Source: Bryobacterales bacterium
GTDB lineage: Bacteria; Acidobacteriota; Terriglobia; Bryobacterales; Bryobacteraceae
Assembly: GCA_003132905.1 (NCBI GenBank)
Contig: PKZC01000239.1
Span: forward strand, 4,593 to 10,366
Length of the DNA: 5,774 nucleotides
Reading direction: 5' to 3'
Shown here: positions 1 to 5,593 of the stretch, piece after piece
How the letters are laid out: every line of letters starts with the position of its first letter
How positions within the stretch are numbered: position 1 is the first letter of the stretch
Notes under the pieces: model-generated
Databases searched by the model: none
The model's input: the letters and a program-made list of their open reading frames with translations, nothing else
What the model was told of the DNA's origin: nothing
Position numbers and translations under genes: made by a program

Positions 1-1
1 C

Positions 2-661
2 ATCGCCACTCTGAATCTATTCGCCGACCTTACGGGAGGACGACGTAGCACCGATAAGGACATCGGCGGCGTGGTACAGCTGGCGATGAACGATCTGAAG
101 TTTTACTATCAGATCGGCTATGACGTGCCTCCCAACTACTGGGACAACAAATTTCACAAATTGCGAGTGACCTCGAAGAGAAAAGGACTGCGTATCCAAG
201 CTAAGACGGGCTACTACGCCTGGAAGGCGGCGGCCGGGAGCCATACGCGGTCGGCTTTTACGGCGATCGCAGCAACCCCTTTCGACGCCGAAGAAATCGG
301 ACTGCGGGCTACTGTTTCCGCTGATGCGGAGGAGGGCGGTACAGAGCTCGTCAACCTTCGGATCGAAGCCCGAGACATCGCCTTGGCTCAGGAAGGAGAC
401 AGCTACACAGCTCACCTACGGATCATGTCGGTCGGCTACCTGCCCAACGGCTTGATACAATCCGGTCCCGTGACCCCTCTGGACATCGAATACACAACCG
501 CCGAACGCGACCAGGCACTTCAGGACGGAATCAGTTTCGCCGAGAAGCTGAACGCCAGCCATGGTGAGACCAGGTTCCGTGTGATGGTCTTTGACCGCGG
601 CTCGAATGCGGTCGGTTCGATCACCATCCCGGCCACCGCATTTCGGCAGGTTCAGCGCTGA
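2..661 (+). CDS. VWFA-related acidobacterial protein, C-terminal part (5' end outside window)
   Basis: The frame is open from base 2 to the TGA at 659-661, giving 219 residues with the N-terminus off the left edge. The first ~70 residues read like the end of a von Willebrand factor A fold of the type common in acidobacterial secreted proteins: NLFADLTGGR, then DIGGVVQLAMNDLKFYYQIGY, then KFHKLRV and GLRIQAKTGYYA. This ADLTGG...YYQIGY...KFHKLRV...TGYYA order is the hallmark of the VWFA-related acidobacterial family. The remaining ~145 residues, from AWKAAAG to AFRQVQR, form the variable C-terminal domain, probably beta-rich. Members are usually exported and thought to act in adhesion or protein binding; no enzymatic role is known. 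The metal-binding MIDAS motif would lie upstream of the window and cannot be checked. No clear terminator follows. The gene is convergent with the minus-strand operon far to its right and shows no functional link to it. Family assignment is good; the role is inferred. Confidence 0.85.
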   Translation: MATLNLFADLTGGRRSTDKDIGGVVQLAMNDLKFYYQIGYDVPPNYWDNKFHKLRVTSKRKGLRIQAKTGYYAWKAAAGSHTRSAFTAIAATPFDAEEIGLRATVSADAEEGGTELVNLRIEARDIALAQEGDSYTAHLRIMSVGYLPNGLIQSGPVTPLDIEYTTAERDQALQDGISFAEKLNASHGETRFRVMVFDRGSNAVGSITIPATAFRQVQR

Positions 662-1053
662 ATCCAGCTGCCGGGCCGCAATGTTCAATCTTCATTCCTT
701 AAAAGCACGGGTCTTCCATACCGTTCTGCGGACCGTACCTCAAAAATATCCTGCTGAACCGACAAGCGTTAGGGCTCCGCGTTTCATGCGGCTTCGCTAG
801 GCATTCTACACCATACGGCTGAGGCCCTCCAGCGATTCGGAAACGGTTGATAAAGTGGGGAGAGGATTTTGCGCGTCAGTAACAGCCGCAACCGGGCGGG
901 AATCGCATCGCGGCTGGCGCTGAAGTGCTCACTGACGCCGAGGTGTTTACCACTGCCCAACCAAAATCGCCCAGCCACAAACGTGTTTTTGGTACCTAAA
1001 TTGAATTTTCTTACAAAAATATTATGTGTATATTCAAGGAGTTAGGGAATATG
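662..1053. other. Intergenic stretch without a recognisable gene; AT-rich right end
   Basis: I see no supported coding region on either strand. A 64-codon minus-strand frame at 784-978 has no family resemblance. The base composition changes sharply near 985: up to there it is GC-rich, and from about 985 to 1050 it is dominated by A and T. A 6-bp inverted repeat, TTGAAT (1001-1006) and ATTCAA (1032-1037), lies in the AT-rich part. No oligo-U terminator hairpin for the gene ending at 661 is evident. The AT-rich segment directly abuts the tRNA fragment, as expected for the end of an integrated element. Confidence 0.5.
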
Positions 1054-1104
1054 GCCTGTTTCACACGCAGGAGGTCACAGGTTCGAGTCCTGTCGCGCCC
1101 ACCA
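1054..1104 (+). pseudogene. 3' fragment of tRNA-Val (anticodon CAC), probable integration-site scar
   Basis: The fragment folds as the 3' part of a tRNA. The anticodon stem CCTGT (1055-1059) pairs with GCAGG (1067-1071), with one T-G wobble. The 7-nt loop TTCACAC (1060-1066) has U33, anticodon CAC (1062-1064) and A37. The variable loop is AGGTC (1072-1076). The T stem ACAGG/CCTGT (1077-1081, 1089-1093) closes the loop TTCGAGT. The 3' acceptor strand CGCGCCC (1094-1100) is followed by the discriminator A and an encoded CCA (1102-1104). The matching 5' acceptor strand GGGCGCG and the D arm should lie about 26 nt upstream but are absent; AT-rich DNA is there instead. It therefore cannot make a functional tRNA. 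A tRNA 3' half starting at the anticodon arm is the typical duplicate left when a tyrosine integrase inserts an element into a tRNA gene. Partial deletion of a tRNA gene is the alternative. No integrase lies in the window. Confidence 0.8.
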
Positions 1105-1331
1105 CGGCTCTACCCATTAATGGGGGCAGCCAGCCTCTGACCGACCTCAAGAACACATTGTCCTAACTCGCAATCTGTAATTTTGGAAGTTCCGAAAGCC
1201 GTAGGCTTGGCGCTGGAGCTTCCATCTTGGTGTGAAGCCTTCGGTGATTGTGCAATGCTTTTTCAGCAACAAGTAACGGAGGTGTCTCCCTGGAAATGTG
1301 CAGAAAGCCGGGTGCCGCTCACAGGCCCGCA
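1105..1331. other. Non-coding stretch between tRNA fragment and chemoreceptor remnant
   Basis: No gene is supported here. A perfect 12-bp palindrome (1113-1124) follows the CCA end by eight bases. Further on there is a nested fold: GGAAG (1185-1189) can pair with CTTCC (1219-1223), enclosing AAGCC (1196-1200) and GGCTT (1204-1208) around a 3-nt loop. Whether this is transcribed is unknown. The rest shows no pattern I recognise. Confidence 0.45.
1113..1124. repeat. Perfect 12-bp palindrome beside the tRNA fragment
   Basis: CCCATTAATGGG is a perfect palindrome eight bases after the CCA end. It could be a binding site for a dimeric protein, or chance. A 12-bp perfect palindrome is only mildly unusual in a window of this size. 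Confidence 0.4.
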
Positions 1332-1700
1332 GTCGAGGTTTCAGGCGTGGAAGCGGCTGACCGTCACCCGCAGCGCTTCGGCCCCAGTAGAAAGCTTCGC
1401 GGCGCTGCTGCGGACGTTATCGCTGCCGCTGGCCATTTCTCCAGCCGCATGATCCACGTCGACGATGTCTCTTGCAATCTCGCGTGAGGCCTGCGATGTC
1501 TCCGACACCTGCCCGTTGGAGGCGGATACGCCCGCCGCAGCCTCGGCTATATTCCTCGCGATATCTTTCGTCGCAGTCGCCTGCTCTTCGATAGCAGCGG
1601 CTATCGAAGCTACAATTTCACTTACCTCCTGGATCACCTGTGAGACCTTCCCGCTTTCCTTGATCCCGGCCGCCCTGGCGGACTGCTCGGCGGCAATCCG
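1332..1700. repeat. Direct repeat, copy 1 (369 bp, ~97% identical to 3508-3876)
   Basis: Aligning the two copies without gaps at an offset of 2176 gives 11 mismatches by eye, at 1374, 1384, 1387, 1593, 1651, 1654, 1675, 1677, 1679, 1686 and 1687. Identity ends abruptly on both sides. On the left it runs nine bases past the stop codon of the reading frame. On the right it stops inside the frame. Seven of the 11 mismatches fall in the last 50 bases at the right end. The repeat holds the 3' end of a chemoreceptor gene in minus orientation. Confidence 0.95.
1341..1700 (-). pseudogene. 5'-truncated methyl-accepting chemotaxis protein remnant
   Basis: On the minus strand this encodes the C-terminal 119 residues and stop of the chemoreceptor at 3517-5196, matching its residues 441-559. 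It ends at the equivalent TGA. The part retained is the descending arm of the cytoplasmic signalling hairpin plus the C-terminal tail; the tip that contacts CheA and CheW is missing, as are the HAMP, sensor and membrane segments. Upstream of 1700 the frame continues into unrelated sequence and meets a stop codon near 1794. No ATG with a ribosome-binding site is present; an internal GTG at 1635-1637 lacks support. Differences from the full gene: [15 protein letters not shown] has become AEQSARAAGIKESGK, and SSVAEAL has become STGAEAL. It may come from a deleted second receptor or from a partial duplication. It is very unlikely to make a working protein. Confidence 0.85.
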
Positions 1701-1726
1701 GTGCCCGAGTACAAGACCGTCAATGG

Positions 1727-1786
1727 CCCGACGGCTCGGGGAGGTTCGATGGCCAACCAGGGCCGGTGGGGAGCCAGTAACTCCCC
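1727..1786 (-). terminator. Two hairpins downstream of the binding-protein gene, possible transcript end
   Basis: Two perfect short stems lie just after the stop codon of the minus-strand operon. GGGGAG (1768-1773) pairs with CTCCCC (1781-1786) around a 7-nt loop, and CCCGA (1727-1731) pairs with TCGGG (1736-1740) around CGGC. Neither is followed by a run of U on the minus strand, so this is not a classic intrinsic terminator. It may stabilise the 3' end of the message or be incidental. Confidence 0.3.
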
Positions 1787-1799
1787 TGCGAGCTCATGG

Positions 1800-2222
1800 C
1801 TACTTCACTTCGAGGATCTTGACACCTTCGGCAGGTGCATCGGCAGCTATATATCCGATCGCGCCTTTGGTTTTCGCGACATAGCTAACTACTTCCGTAT
1901 CTGCACCCAGCGTCTTGGGCATGGCGGCCTTGCCTGTGAACACCAGGCTGCGGTAGTAGGTCTCGAGCGCTGAATCGGTCTTGCCGAGGTAATCCTTCAG
2001 GAATGCTTCGTGAACCGCGCCGCCCTTTTCCAGTACCGGCACCACGTGGCTGCCGTCGCTGAGCGAAGACTTCGTCTCGAGGAACACGCCTTTGAGTTCG
2101 TCCGGGGTGATGGATGTCGCGGCAACGGTTTCATTGGCGATGATTTTGACGTCGGCGGCAGACGCGACAGCGCTGCAGATTCCAACGGCAATCGCAACAA
2201 GCAAGATCTGTGGATGTTTCAT
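1800..2222 (-). CDS. Small periplasmic substrate-binding protein, PstS/PBP-like
   Basis: This encodes 140 residues. It starts at ATG 2222-2220 behind a perfect AAGGAG and ends with TAG. Residues 1-22 form a signal peptide: a basic start, a hydrophobic core, and ASA before the cleavage point, giving a mature protein of about 118 residues exported to the periplasm. The mature part matches the PstS-like binding-protein family: VKIIANETV near the start, ITPDELKGVFL (38-48), SDGS (55-58), HEAFLKDYLGKT (71-82), LVFTGKAAMPKTL (93-105) and GAIGYI (120-125). Full PstS proteins have two lobes and about 250-320 residues; this is about half that size. It may bind its ligand with one lobe or as a partner of another protein. 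No ABC permease or ATPase genes are nearby, so a transport role is doubtful. It is the last gene of the operon, 30 nt after the porin. The ligand is unknown; phosphate is only a family-based guess. Confidence 0.85.
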   Translation of the reverse strand: MKHPQILLVAIAVGICSAVASAADVKIIANETVAATSITPDELKGVFLETKSSLSDGSHVVPVLEKGGAVHEAFLKDYLGKTDSALETYYRSLVFTGKAAMPKTLGADTEVVSYVAKTKGAIGYIAADAPAEGVKILEVK

Positions 2223-2230
2223 CGTATGTG

Positions 2231-2236
2231 CTCCTT
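2231..2236 (-). promoter_or_regulatory. Ribosome binding site of the binding-protein gene
   Basis: On the minus strand this reads AAGGAG, eight bases before the ATG at 2222. It is a consensus Shine-Dalgarno sequence at ideal spacing and fixes the start. Confidence 0.8.
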
Positions 2237-2252
2237 GGGTATGAGTTTCTGT

Positions 2253-3485
2253 CTAAAAGTTAAAGCCGGTGCGGACGAGGATCATGTTGGTCTTTGGCTT
2301 GATGCCACTGGGGTTAGCCGCCTCGTAGAAACCGTCCGGATAAAAGGTCCCAGCCCAACCATCCATGAAATGACCTTCTACTTTTACGTTCCAATACCTG
2401 GTCAGGTCGACGCGCGCTGTCACTACTTTGTCGTAAAGGTGCCGGCTCGGGTCACTCTGGTTCGGGGCTTCCACCTGGCCAGGGACAGTGCTCGTCCAGT
2501 TGTCGCTGAAGCGGGAATAGTAACTTCCCAGCTCGAGCTTCTTCGCCACTCGGTACGAACCCGCAACGTACCAAGTGCGCACGTCGGTCTTTACCTCTGC
2601 GGTCCCATTGAAGACCTCCTGATCGCGCCAATACCGCCGGTATTCGGTGTCCACTTTCAGGTTGCCGATGGTGTATTGTCCATACACCTGGTTGGTCTGA
2701 TCCTTGTTTGACTTTTCCAAATAAGGCGTGATGCCGACGAACGATGGGCCGTGGGTTACGGACAGTTCCACCGTCCCCGTCCCGGTGATCTCTTCGTCCA
2801 TATGCGACGCGCCGATCAAAAGGCCTTTGAGCGGAGTTCTCCATCGCAAATCCTGACCCACTACCAATCCCCCGTAACTCTGAATCGAGATCCCAAACGT
2901 GCGCAAAAGATACGGATATCCACCGTACAGACTGTCCTGCCGCTGCCCTGCGTAGGCCGTATAGGATATGTTGCCCCAGCGGTTCAGCGGGATTTCCCCA
3001 TAGAGATCGCCGCCTTCATGCGCGATGGTGGAGCTGCGCATGTCGAGCGGGTACATCGACTGGGGGAGCAACGCGAAAGTCTGTAGAAATGTCAGATCCT
3101 GCGTATCGTTGTAAAGGCCCATGACGGTCTTGACCTTGCCGCCGCGAATCCCAAGCCAATCCTTGAATCTGTAGTCGGCGACCGCCCAGTCAAGCGTAGG
3201 ATGCCATTTGCCAAGCTGGCCCACGTTGCTGTCGTAAACCTGCGCGCCGATGCGGAACTTGTCGGTAAGCTGGGTGGAGATATTGACCCCGCCATCCGTC
3301 ATGGCGAAGCTGCCCTGACTGGTGTTCATCGTCAGGTAGTTGTTGTCGTTGGAGTACGCAAACCCCTCTGTTGCGAAGCTGTGGATTTGAACATCCCGGT
3401 CGAGTAGCTTGAAATCGAACTGCGCGTTCAGAAGGCCGGGCGCCAGTGACAAGGCCGTGGCCAAGAGTATTGTCTCTATTTTCAT
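2253..3485 (-). CDS. Outer-membrane beta-barrel porin
   Basis: This encodes 410 residues, with ATG at 3485-3483 behind a GGGG-rich ribosome-binding site and a TAG stop. Residues 1-21 are a signal peptide ending LNA before QFDF. The mature chain shows the alternating polar/apolar pattern of transmembrane beta strands throughout, is rich in Tyr, Trp, Gly and Asp, has no long hydrophobic helix, and ends in Phe (VRTGFNF), the usual recognition signal for the outer-membrane assembly machinery. Its length fits a 14-18 strand porin. Such proteins form water-filled channels for small solutes. I could not assign it to a named porin subfamily with confidence; some resemblance to the broad group of porins found beside PstS-like genes is likely but inferred. 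It is the middle gene of the operon, 31 nt after the chemoreceptor and 30 nt before the binding protein, which suggests it admits the solute that the other two handle. Confidence 0.85.
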   Translation of the reverse strand: MKIETILLATALSLAPGLLNAQFDFKLLDRDVQIHSFATEGFAYSNDNNYLTMNTSQGSFAMTDGGVNISTQLTDKFRIGAQVYDSNVGQLGKWHPTLDWAVADYRFKDWLGIRGGKVKTVMGLYNDTQDLTFLQTFALLPQSMYPLDMRSSTIAHEGGDLYGEIPLNRWGNISYTAYAGQRQDSLYGGYPYLLRTFGISIQSYGGLVVGQDLRWRTPLKGLLIGASHMDEEITGTGTVELSVTHGPSFVGITPYLEKSNKDQTNQVYGQYTIGNLKVDTEYRRYWRDQEVFNGTAEVKTDVRTWYVAGSYRVAKKLELGSYYSRFSDNWTSTVPGQVEAPNQSDPSRHLYDKVVTARVDLTRYWNVKVEGHFMDGWAGTFYPDGFYEAANPSGIKPKTNMILVRTGFNF

Positions 3486-3489
3486 GGTT

Positions 3490-3497
3490 CCCCTTTT
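3490..3497 (-). promoter_or_regulatory. Ribosome binding site of the porin gene
   Basis: On the minus strand this reads AAAAGGGG, four bases before the ATG at 3485. The purine run is suitable as a Shine-Dalgarno site, though the spacing is slightly short. It lies in the 31-nt gap after the chemoreceptor stop. Confidence 0.6.
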
Positions 3498-3507
3498 ATG
3501 TTTTTCC

Positions 3508-3876
3508 GTCGAGGTTTCAGGCGTGGAAGCGGCTGACCGTCACCCGCAGGGCTTCGGCCACACTAGAAAGCTTCGCGGCGCTGCTGCGGACGTTATCGCT
3601 GCCGCTGGCCATTTCTCCAGCCGCATGATCCACGTCGACGATGTCTCTTGCAATCTCGCGTGAGGCCTGCGATGTCTCCGACACCTGCCCGTTGGAGGCG
3701 GATACGCCCGCCGCAGCCTCGGCTATATTCCTCGCGATATCTTTCGTCGCAGTCGCCTGCTCTTCGATGGCAGCGGCTATCGAAGCTACAATTTCACTTA
3801 CCTCCTGGATCACCTGTGAGACCTTCGCGATTTCCTTGATCCCGGCCGCCGTCGTGGACTGTACGGCGGCAATCCG
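3508..3876. repeat. Direct repeat, copy 2 (3' end of the intact chemoreceptor gene)
   Basis: This is the partner of 1332-1700, same orientation, 369 bp with 11 mismatches and no gaps. It covers codons 441-559 and the stop of the chemoreceptor plus nine bases of the intergenic gap. The two copies bracket the porin and binding-protein genes. Confidence 0.95.
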
Positions 3877-5196
3877 TCCCTTGATATCTTCGGTGGCGCC
3901 AGCTGTCTGGCGGGCCAGCGTCTTGATTTCGGTCGCGACCACGGCGAATCCTTTTCCGGCCGATCCGGCGCGTGCCGCTTCAATGGTCGCGTTGAGCGCC
4001 AGCAGATTCGTCTGCGACGAGATTTCGGTAATGGTTTCGGTCACTTTCCCGATCTGGCTGGCGGCCAGACCAAGCTGATTGATCTGCTCGGTGATTTGGA
4101 GGGCCTGGCGCGTTGCCTCATCCGTGATCCGGCGGGCTTTTTCGGAGTTGTGAGCAATCTCGCCGATGGTAGACGTCATTTGCTCGGTGGCGGAGGCGAC
4201 GTGACTGAGGTTCGCCGTGGTCTCCTCCATGCCGCTTGCAACGGACGTGATATTGCAGCTCATTTCCTCGGCAGCCGCCGAGACGGAGTGAACCTTGTCG
4301 GAGGCGCCGCGCGAACCGGACGCCATCTGCGCCGATGTGTTCATCAGTTCCGCGGAGGACGAGGAAACTACTTCGACTCCGCCGGAAATCTCCTGAATCA
4401 TGCTTCGCAAAGCGACGATCATGCTCTGCTTGGCGCGAGCTAAAGTTCCGATCTCATCGCCCCGCGCCAGGAAGTCCGCAGACGTATCCTGCGACAGATC
4501 GCCCTGCGCGATCTCGCCCAGATGGGTTACCACCTTTCCCAGTGGAGTTGCGATACCCCGGTTCAGAACGCCTCCGCCCAGCATCGAAGCGATCCCCGCA
4601 AACAGACTGCCTCCGATGAGCACCATCCAGATGGTGCGCGAGCTGGCCTCTCGCTTCTTCTCGTTCTCCAAAACCAGTTGCTCCTGCCCCTTCGAAGCCT
4701 CTTTGGCCTTGGCGCGCAGGTTCCCCGACAGCACAGGCGACTTCCGAAACTCCTGACCCGCCTCCGCGAGCTTGCCAGTACTCAGGTCGGTACTCAGGCG
4801 CTCGTCGGAAGCGGCGCTTGCTTTTACAAGGTCCACCATGTCGGCGGCTTGCTGGATACTTTCCGGGGTATCCGCCCTGACTCGGAACTCCTCCAGTGAT
4901 GCATTGCGGTTCTTTCGCATCTGCAGGATCTGGTCTTCGCTTTCTTTCGTTGCTTTTTCCCCGAGAAGCACGATTCCAACATTCTGGCCAACCGCTTGCC
5001 CGATCGCCGAAGTCTCTCCGGAGATCGATTCTGCGATTCGCGATTGGGTCAGGCGGTCGATGGAGTCCTTCGCCAGCCTTTCTTCCGTTCGAAGTCCCCA
5101 CAGCGACAGAGCGCACAAGCCACCCAGAGTGATCAGGATTCCCCCGAGCATGAGGCTGATCTTCTTACCGATTTTTATGTTTGATATCGAGGGCAT
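3517..5196 (-). CDS. Methyl-accepting chemotaxis protein with 4-helix periplasmic sensor domain
   Basis: This encodes 559 residues. I place the start at ATG 5196-5194 ([13 protein letters not shown]), directly before the first membrane helix; the frame stays open further upstream but only into an antisense transposase relic. Layout: membrane helix 1 at about 13-34; an extracytoplasmic helical sensor at about 35-188 of four-helix-bundle type; membrane helix 2 at about 189-211; HAMP at about 210-265 (GDLS at 232-235, DEIGTLARA at 247-255); then the long signalling coiled coil. The conserved hairpin tip is at 391-430 ([20 protein letters not shown], then [11 protein letters not shown]), which binds CheA and CheW. 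Ser412 stands where Tsr has Glu391. The tail ends SRFHA, with no NWETF-type CheR tether. Receptors of this kind sense a ligand directly or through a binding protein and control CheA. As first gene of the operon it probably reports the solute handled by the porin and binding protein. The ribosome-binding site is weak (AAGAGAAC). The ligand is unknown. Confidence 0.95.
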   Translation of the reverse strand: MPSISNIKIGKKISLMLGGILITLGGLCALSLWGLRTEERLAKDSIDRLTQSRIAESISGETSAIGQAVGQNVGIVLLGEKATKESEDQILQMRKNRNASLEEFRVRADTPESIQQAADMVDLVKASAASDERLSTDLSTGKLAEAGQEFRKSPVLSGNLRAKAKEASKGQEQLVLENEKKREASSRTIWMVLIGGSLFAGIASMLGGGVLNRGIATPLGKVVTHLGEIAQGDLSQDTSADFLARGDEIGTLARAKQSMIVALRSMIQEISGGVEVVSSSSAELMNTSAQMASGSRGASDKVHSVSAAAEEMSCNITSVASGMEETTANLSHVASATEQMTSTIGEIAHNSEKARRITDEATRQALQITEQINQLGLAASQIGKVTETITEISSQTNLLALNATIEAARAGSAGKGFAVVATEIKTLARQTAGATEDIKGRIAAVQSTTAAGIKEIAKVSQVIQEVSEIVASIAAAIEEQATATKDIARNIAEAAAGVSASNGQVSETSQASREIARDIVDVDHAAGEMASGSDNVRSSAAKLSSVAEALRVTVSRFHA

Positions 5197-5320
5197 CGTT
5201 TTCTGTTCTCTTATGAAAGGTCTGCCGGCGACTGTATGGCTGCCAGCTTGCTCCCGTTCTCGTTCAAAAACCTTATCGGTCAAAACTCGCGTTGCACCAG
5301 CTGATATGAAAACGTGCTTA
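5197..5320 (-). promoter_or_regulatory. Upstream region of the operon, probable promoter zone
   Basis: This is the only non-coding space before the first operon gene, so the promoter is expected here or inside the transposase relic. On the minus strand there is TTGACC followed by a poor -10, so no good sigma-70 promoter is visible. ACCGATAA (5273-5280), 76 bases before the ATG, matches seven of eight positions of the flagellar sigma factor FliA -10 element GCCGATAA. No TAAA is found 15 bases further upstream, so the match is only half a promoter. Confidence 0.25.
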
Positions 5321-5336
5321 GCATTTTTCGTCACCG

Positions 5337-5507
5337 GCTGAGGAGTTGAATCTGACGCCGCATGTGGCACAGAACTACACCCATCGCGGCAGCGCCATCG
5401 ACGCACGCACGACGCGCCGTCCCCGCTACGGCGTGAGCCAGCCGAAGCGCAAACGCGTGCAAGAAGTCTTCGGCTGGATGAAGACGGTGGCGCGCCTGCG
5501 CAAGACT
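5337..5507 (+). pseudogene. IS5-family transposase, C-terminal fragment
   Basis: The plus strand reads [20 protein letters not shown], then [20 protein letters not shown] and [17 protein letters not shown]. This is the conserved C-terminal block of a large group of IS5-family DDE transposases, which typically read NVTPHVAQN...AIDGRTTRHPGY...RKRIEEVFGWIKTVGGLRKT. Only about 57 of ~350 residues remain. The frame meets a stop at 5319-5321 upstream, and similarity ends at about 5507, where members continue with RHRGL-type sequence. In the family the first E of the EEVFGW block fits the catalytic Glu of the R-3-E-6-K signature; here it is Gln (VQEVFGW), so catalysis would be lost even without truncation. 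The remnant sits just upstream of the chemoreceptor, in the opposite orientation. It marks an old insertion and deletion event. Subgroup is not assigned. Confidence 0.85.
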
Positions 5508-5528
5508 TATCTGGTCCGAATGTGTAAT

Positions 5529-5548
5529 CTGGCGGTGAAGCCCGCCAG
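5529..5548. repeat. Inverted repeat, 7-bp stem
   Basis: CTGGCGG (5529-5535) pairs perfectly with CCGCCAG (5542-5548) around a 6-nt loop. It starts about 20 bases after the transposase similarity ends and may belong to the terminus of another mobile element. Confidence 0.5.
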
Positions 5549-5577
5549 TCGAATCCGCTCTAATGGCCGCATTTTGA

Positions 5578-5593
5578 CACTCCACTTGGAGTG
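5578..5593. repeat. Near-perfect palindrome CACTCCA-CT-TGGAGTG
   Basis: Two 7-bp arms are separated by two bases. Directly before it lies GGCCGCATTTTGACA, which on the minus strand reads TGTCAAAATGCGGCC. Short repeats of that style occur at the ends of IS21-family elements. This comparison is from memory and uncertain. Confidence 0.45.

Noticed and set aside
17..688. Minus-strand frames at 17-415 and 416-688
   Set aside because: Antisense to the VWFA-related gene, whose plus-strand frame shows clear family motifs.
784..978. Minus-strand frame of 64 codons
   Set aside because: No family resemblance, no ribosome-binding site that stands out, and composition like a chance frame in GC-rich DNA.
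1054..1104. A functional tRNA gene
   Set aside because: The 5' acceptor strand and the D arm are absent upstream, so the cloverleaf cannot form.
1341..1637. A 98-residue minus-strand gene starting at GTG 1637
   Set aside because: It is the truncated tail of a chemoreceptor; the GTG is an internal Val codon of the parent gene and has no ribosome-binding site in front.
1701..1973. Plus-strand frame of 90 codons running from the repeat boundary into the binding-protein gene
   Set aside because: Its second half is antisense to the well-supported binding-protein gene, and the first part matches nothing I recognise.
2010..2711. Plus-strand frame of 233 codons
   Set aside because: It lies antisense to the porin and binding-protein genes, which have clear signal peptides, family motifs and ribosome-binding sites.
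1332..3876. A CRISPR array or composite transposon
   Set aside because: There are only two long repeats made of receptor coding sequence, no short regular repeats, and no terminal inverted repeats or transposase between them.
4772..5341. Plus-strand frame of 189 codons
   Set aside because: Antisense shadow of the chemoreceptor sensor domain; no recognisable protein features.
5197..5406. Upstream extension of the chemoreceptor frame by 70 codons
   Set aside because: The extra residues show no membrane or sensor features, overlap the transposase relic in antisense, and the ATG at 5196 sits right before the first membrane helix as in other receptors.
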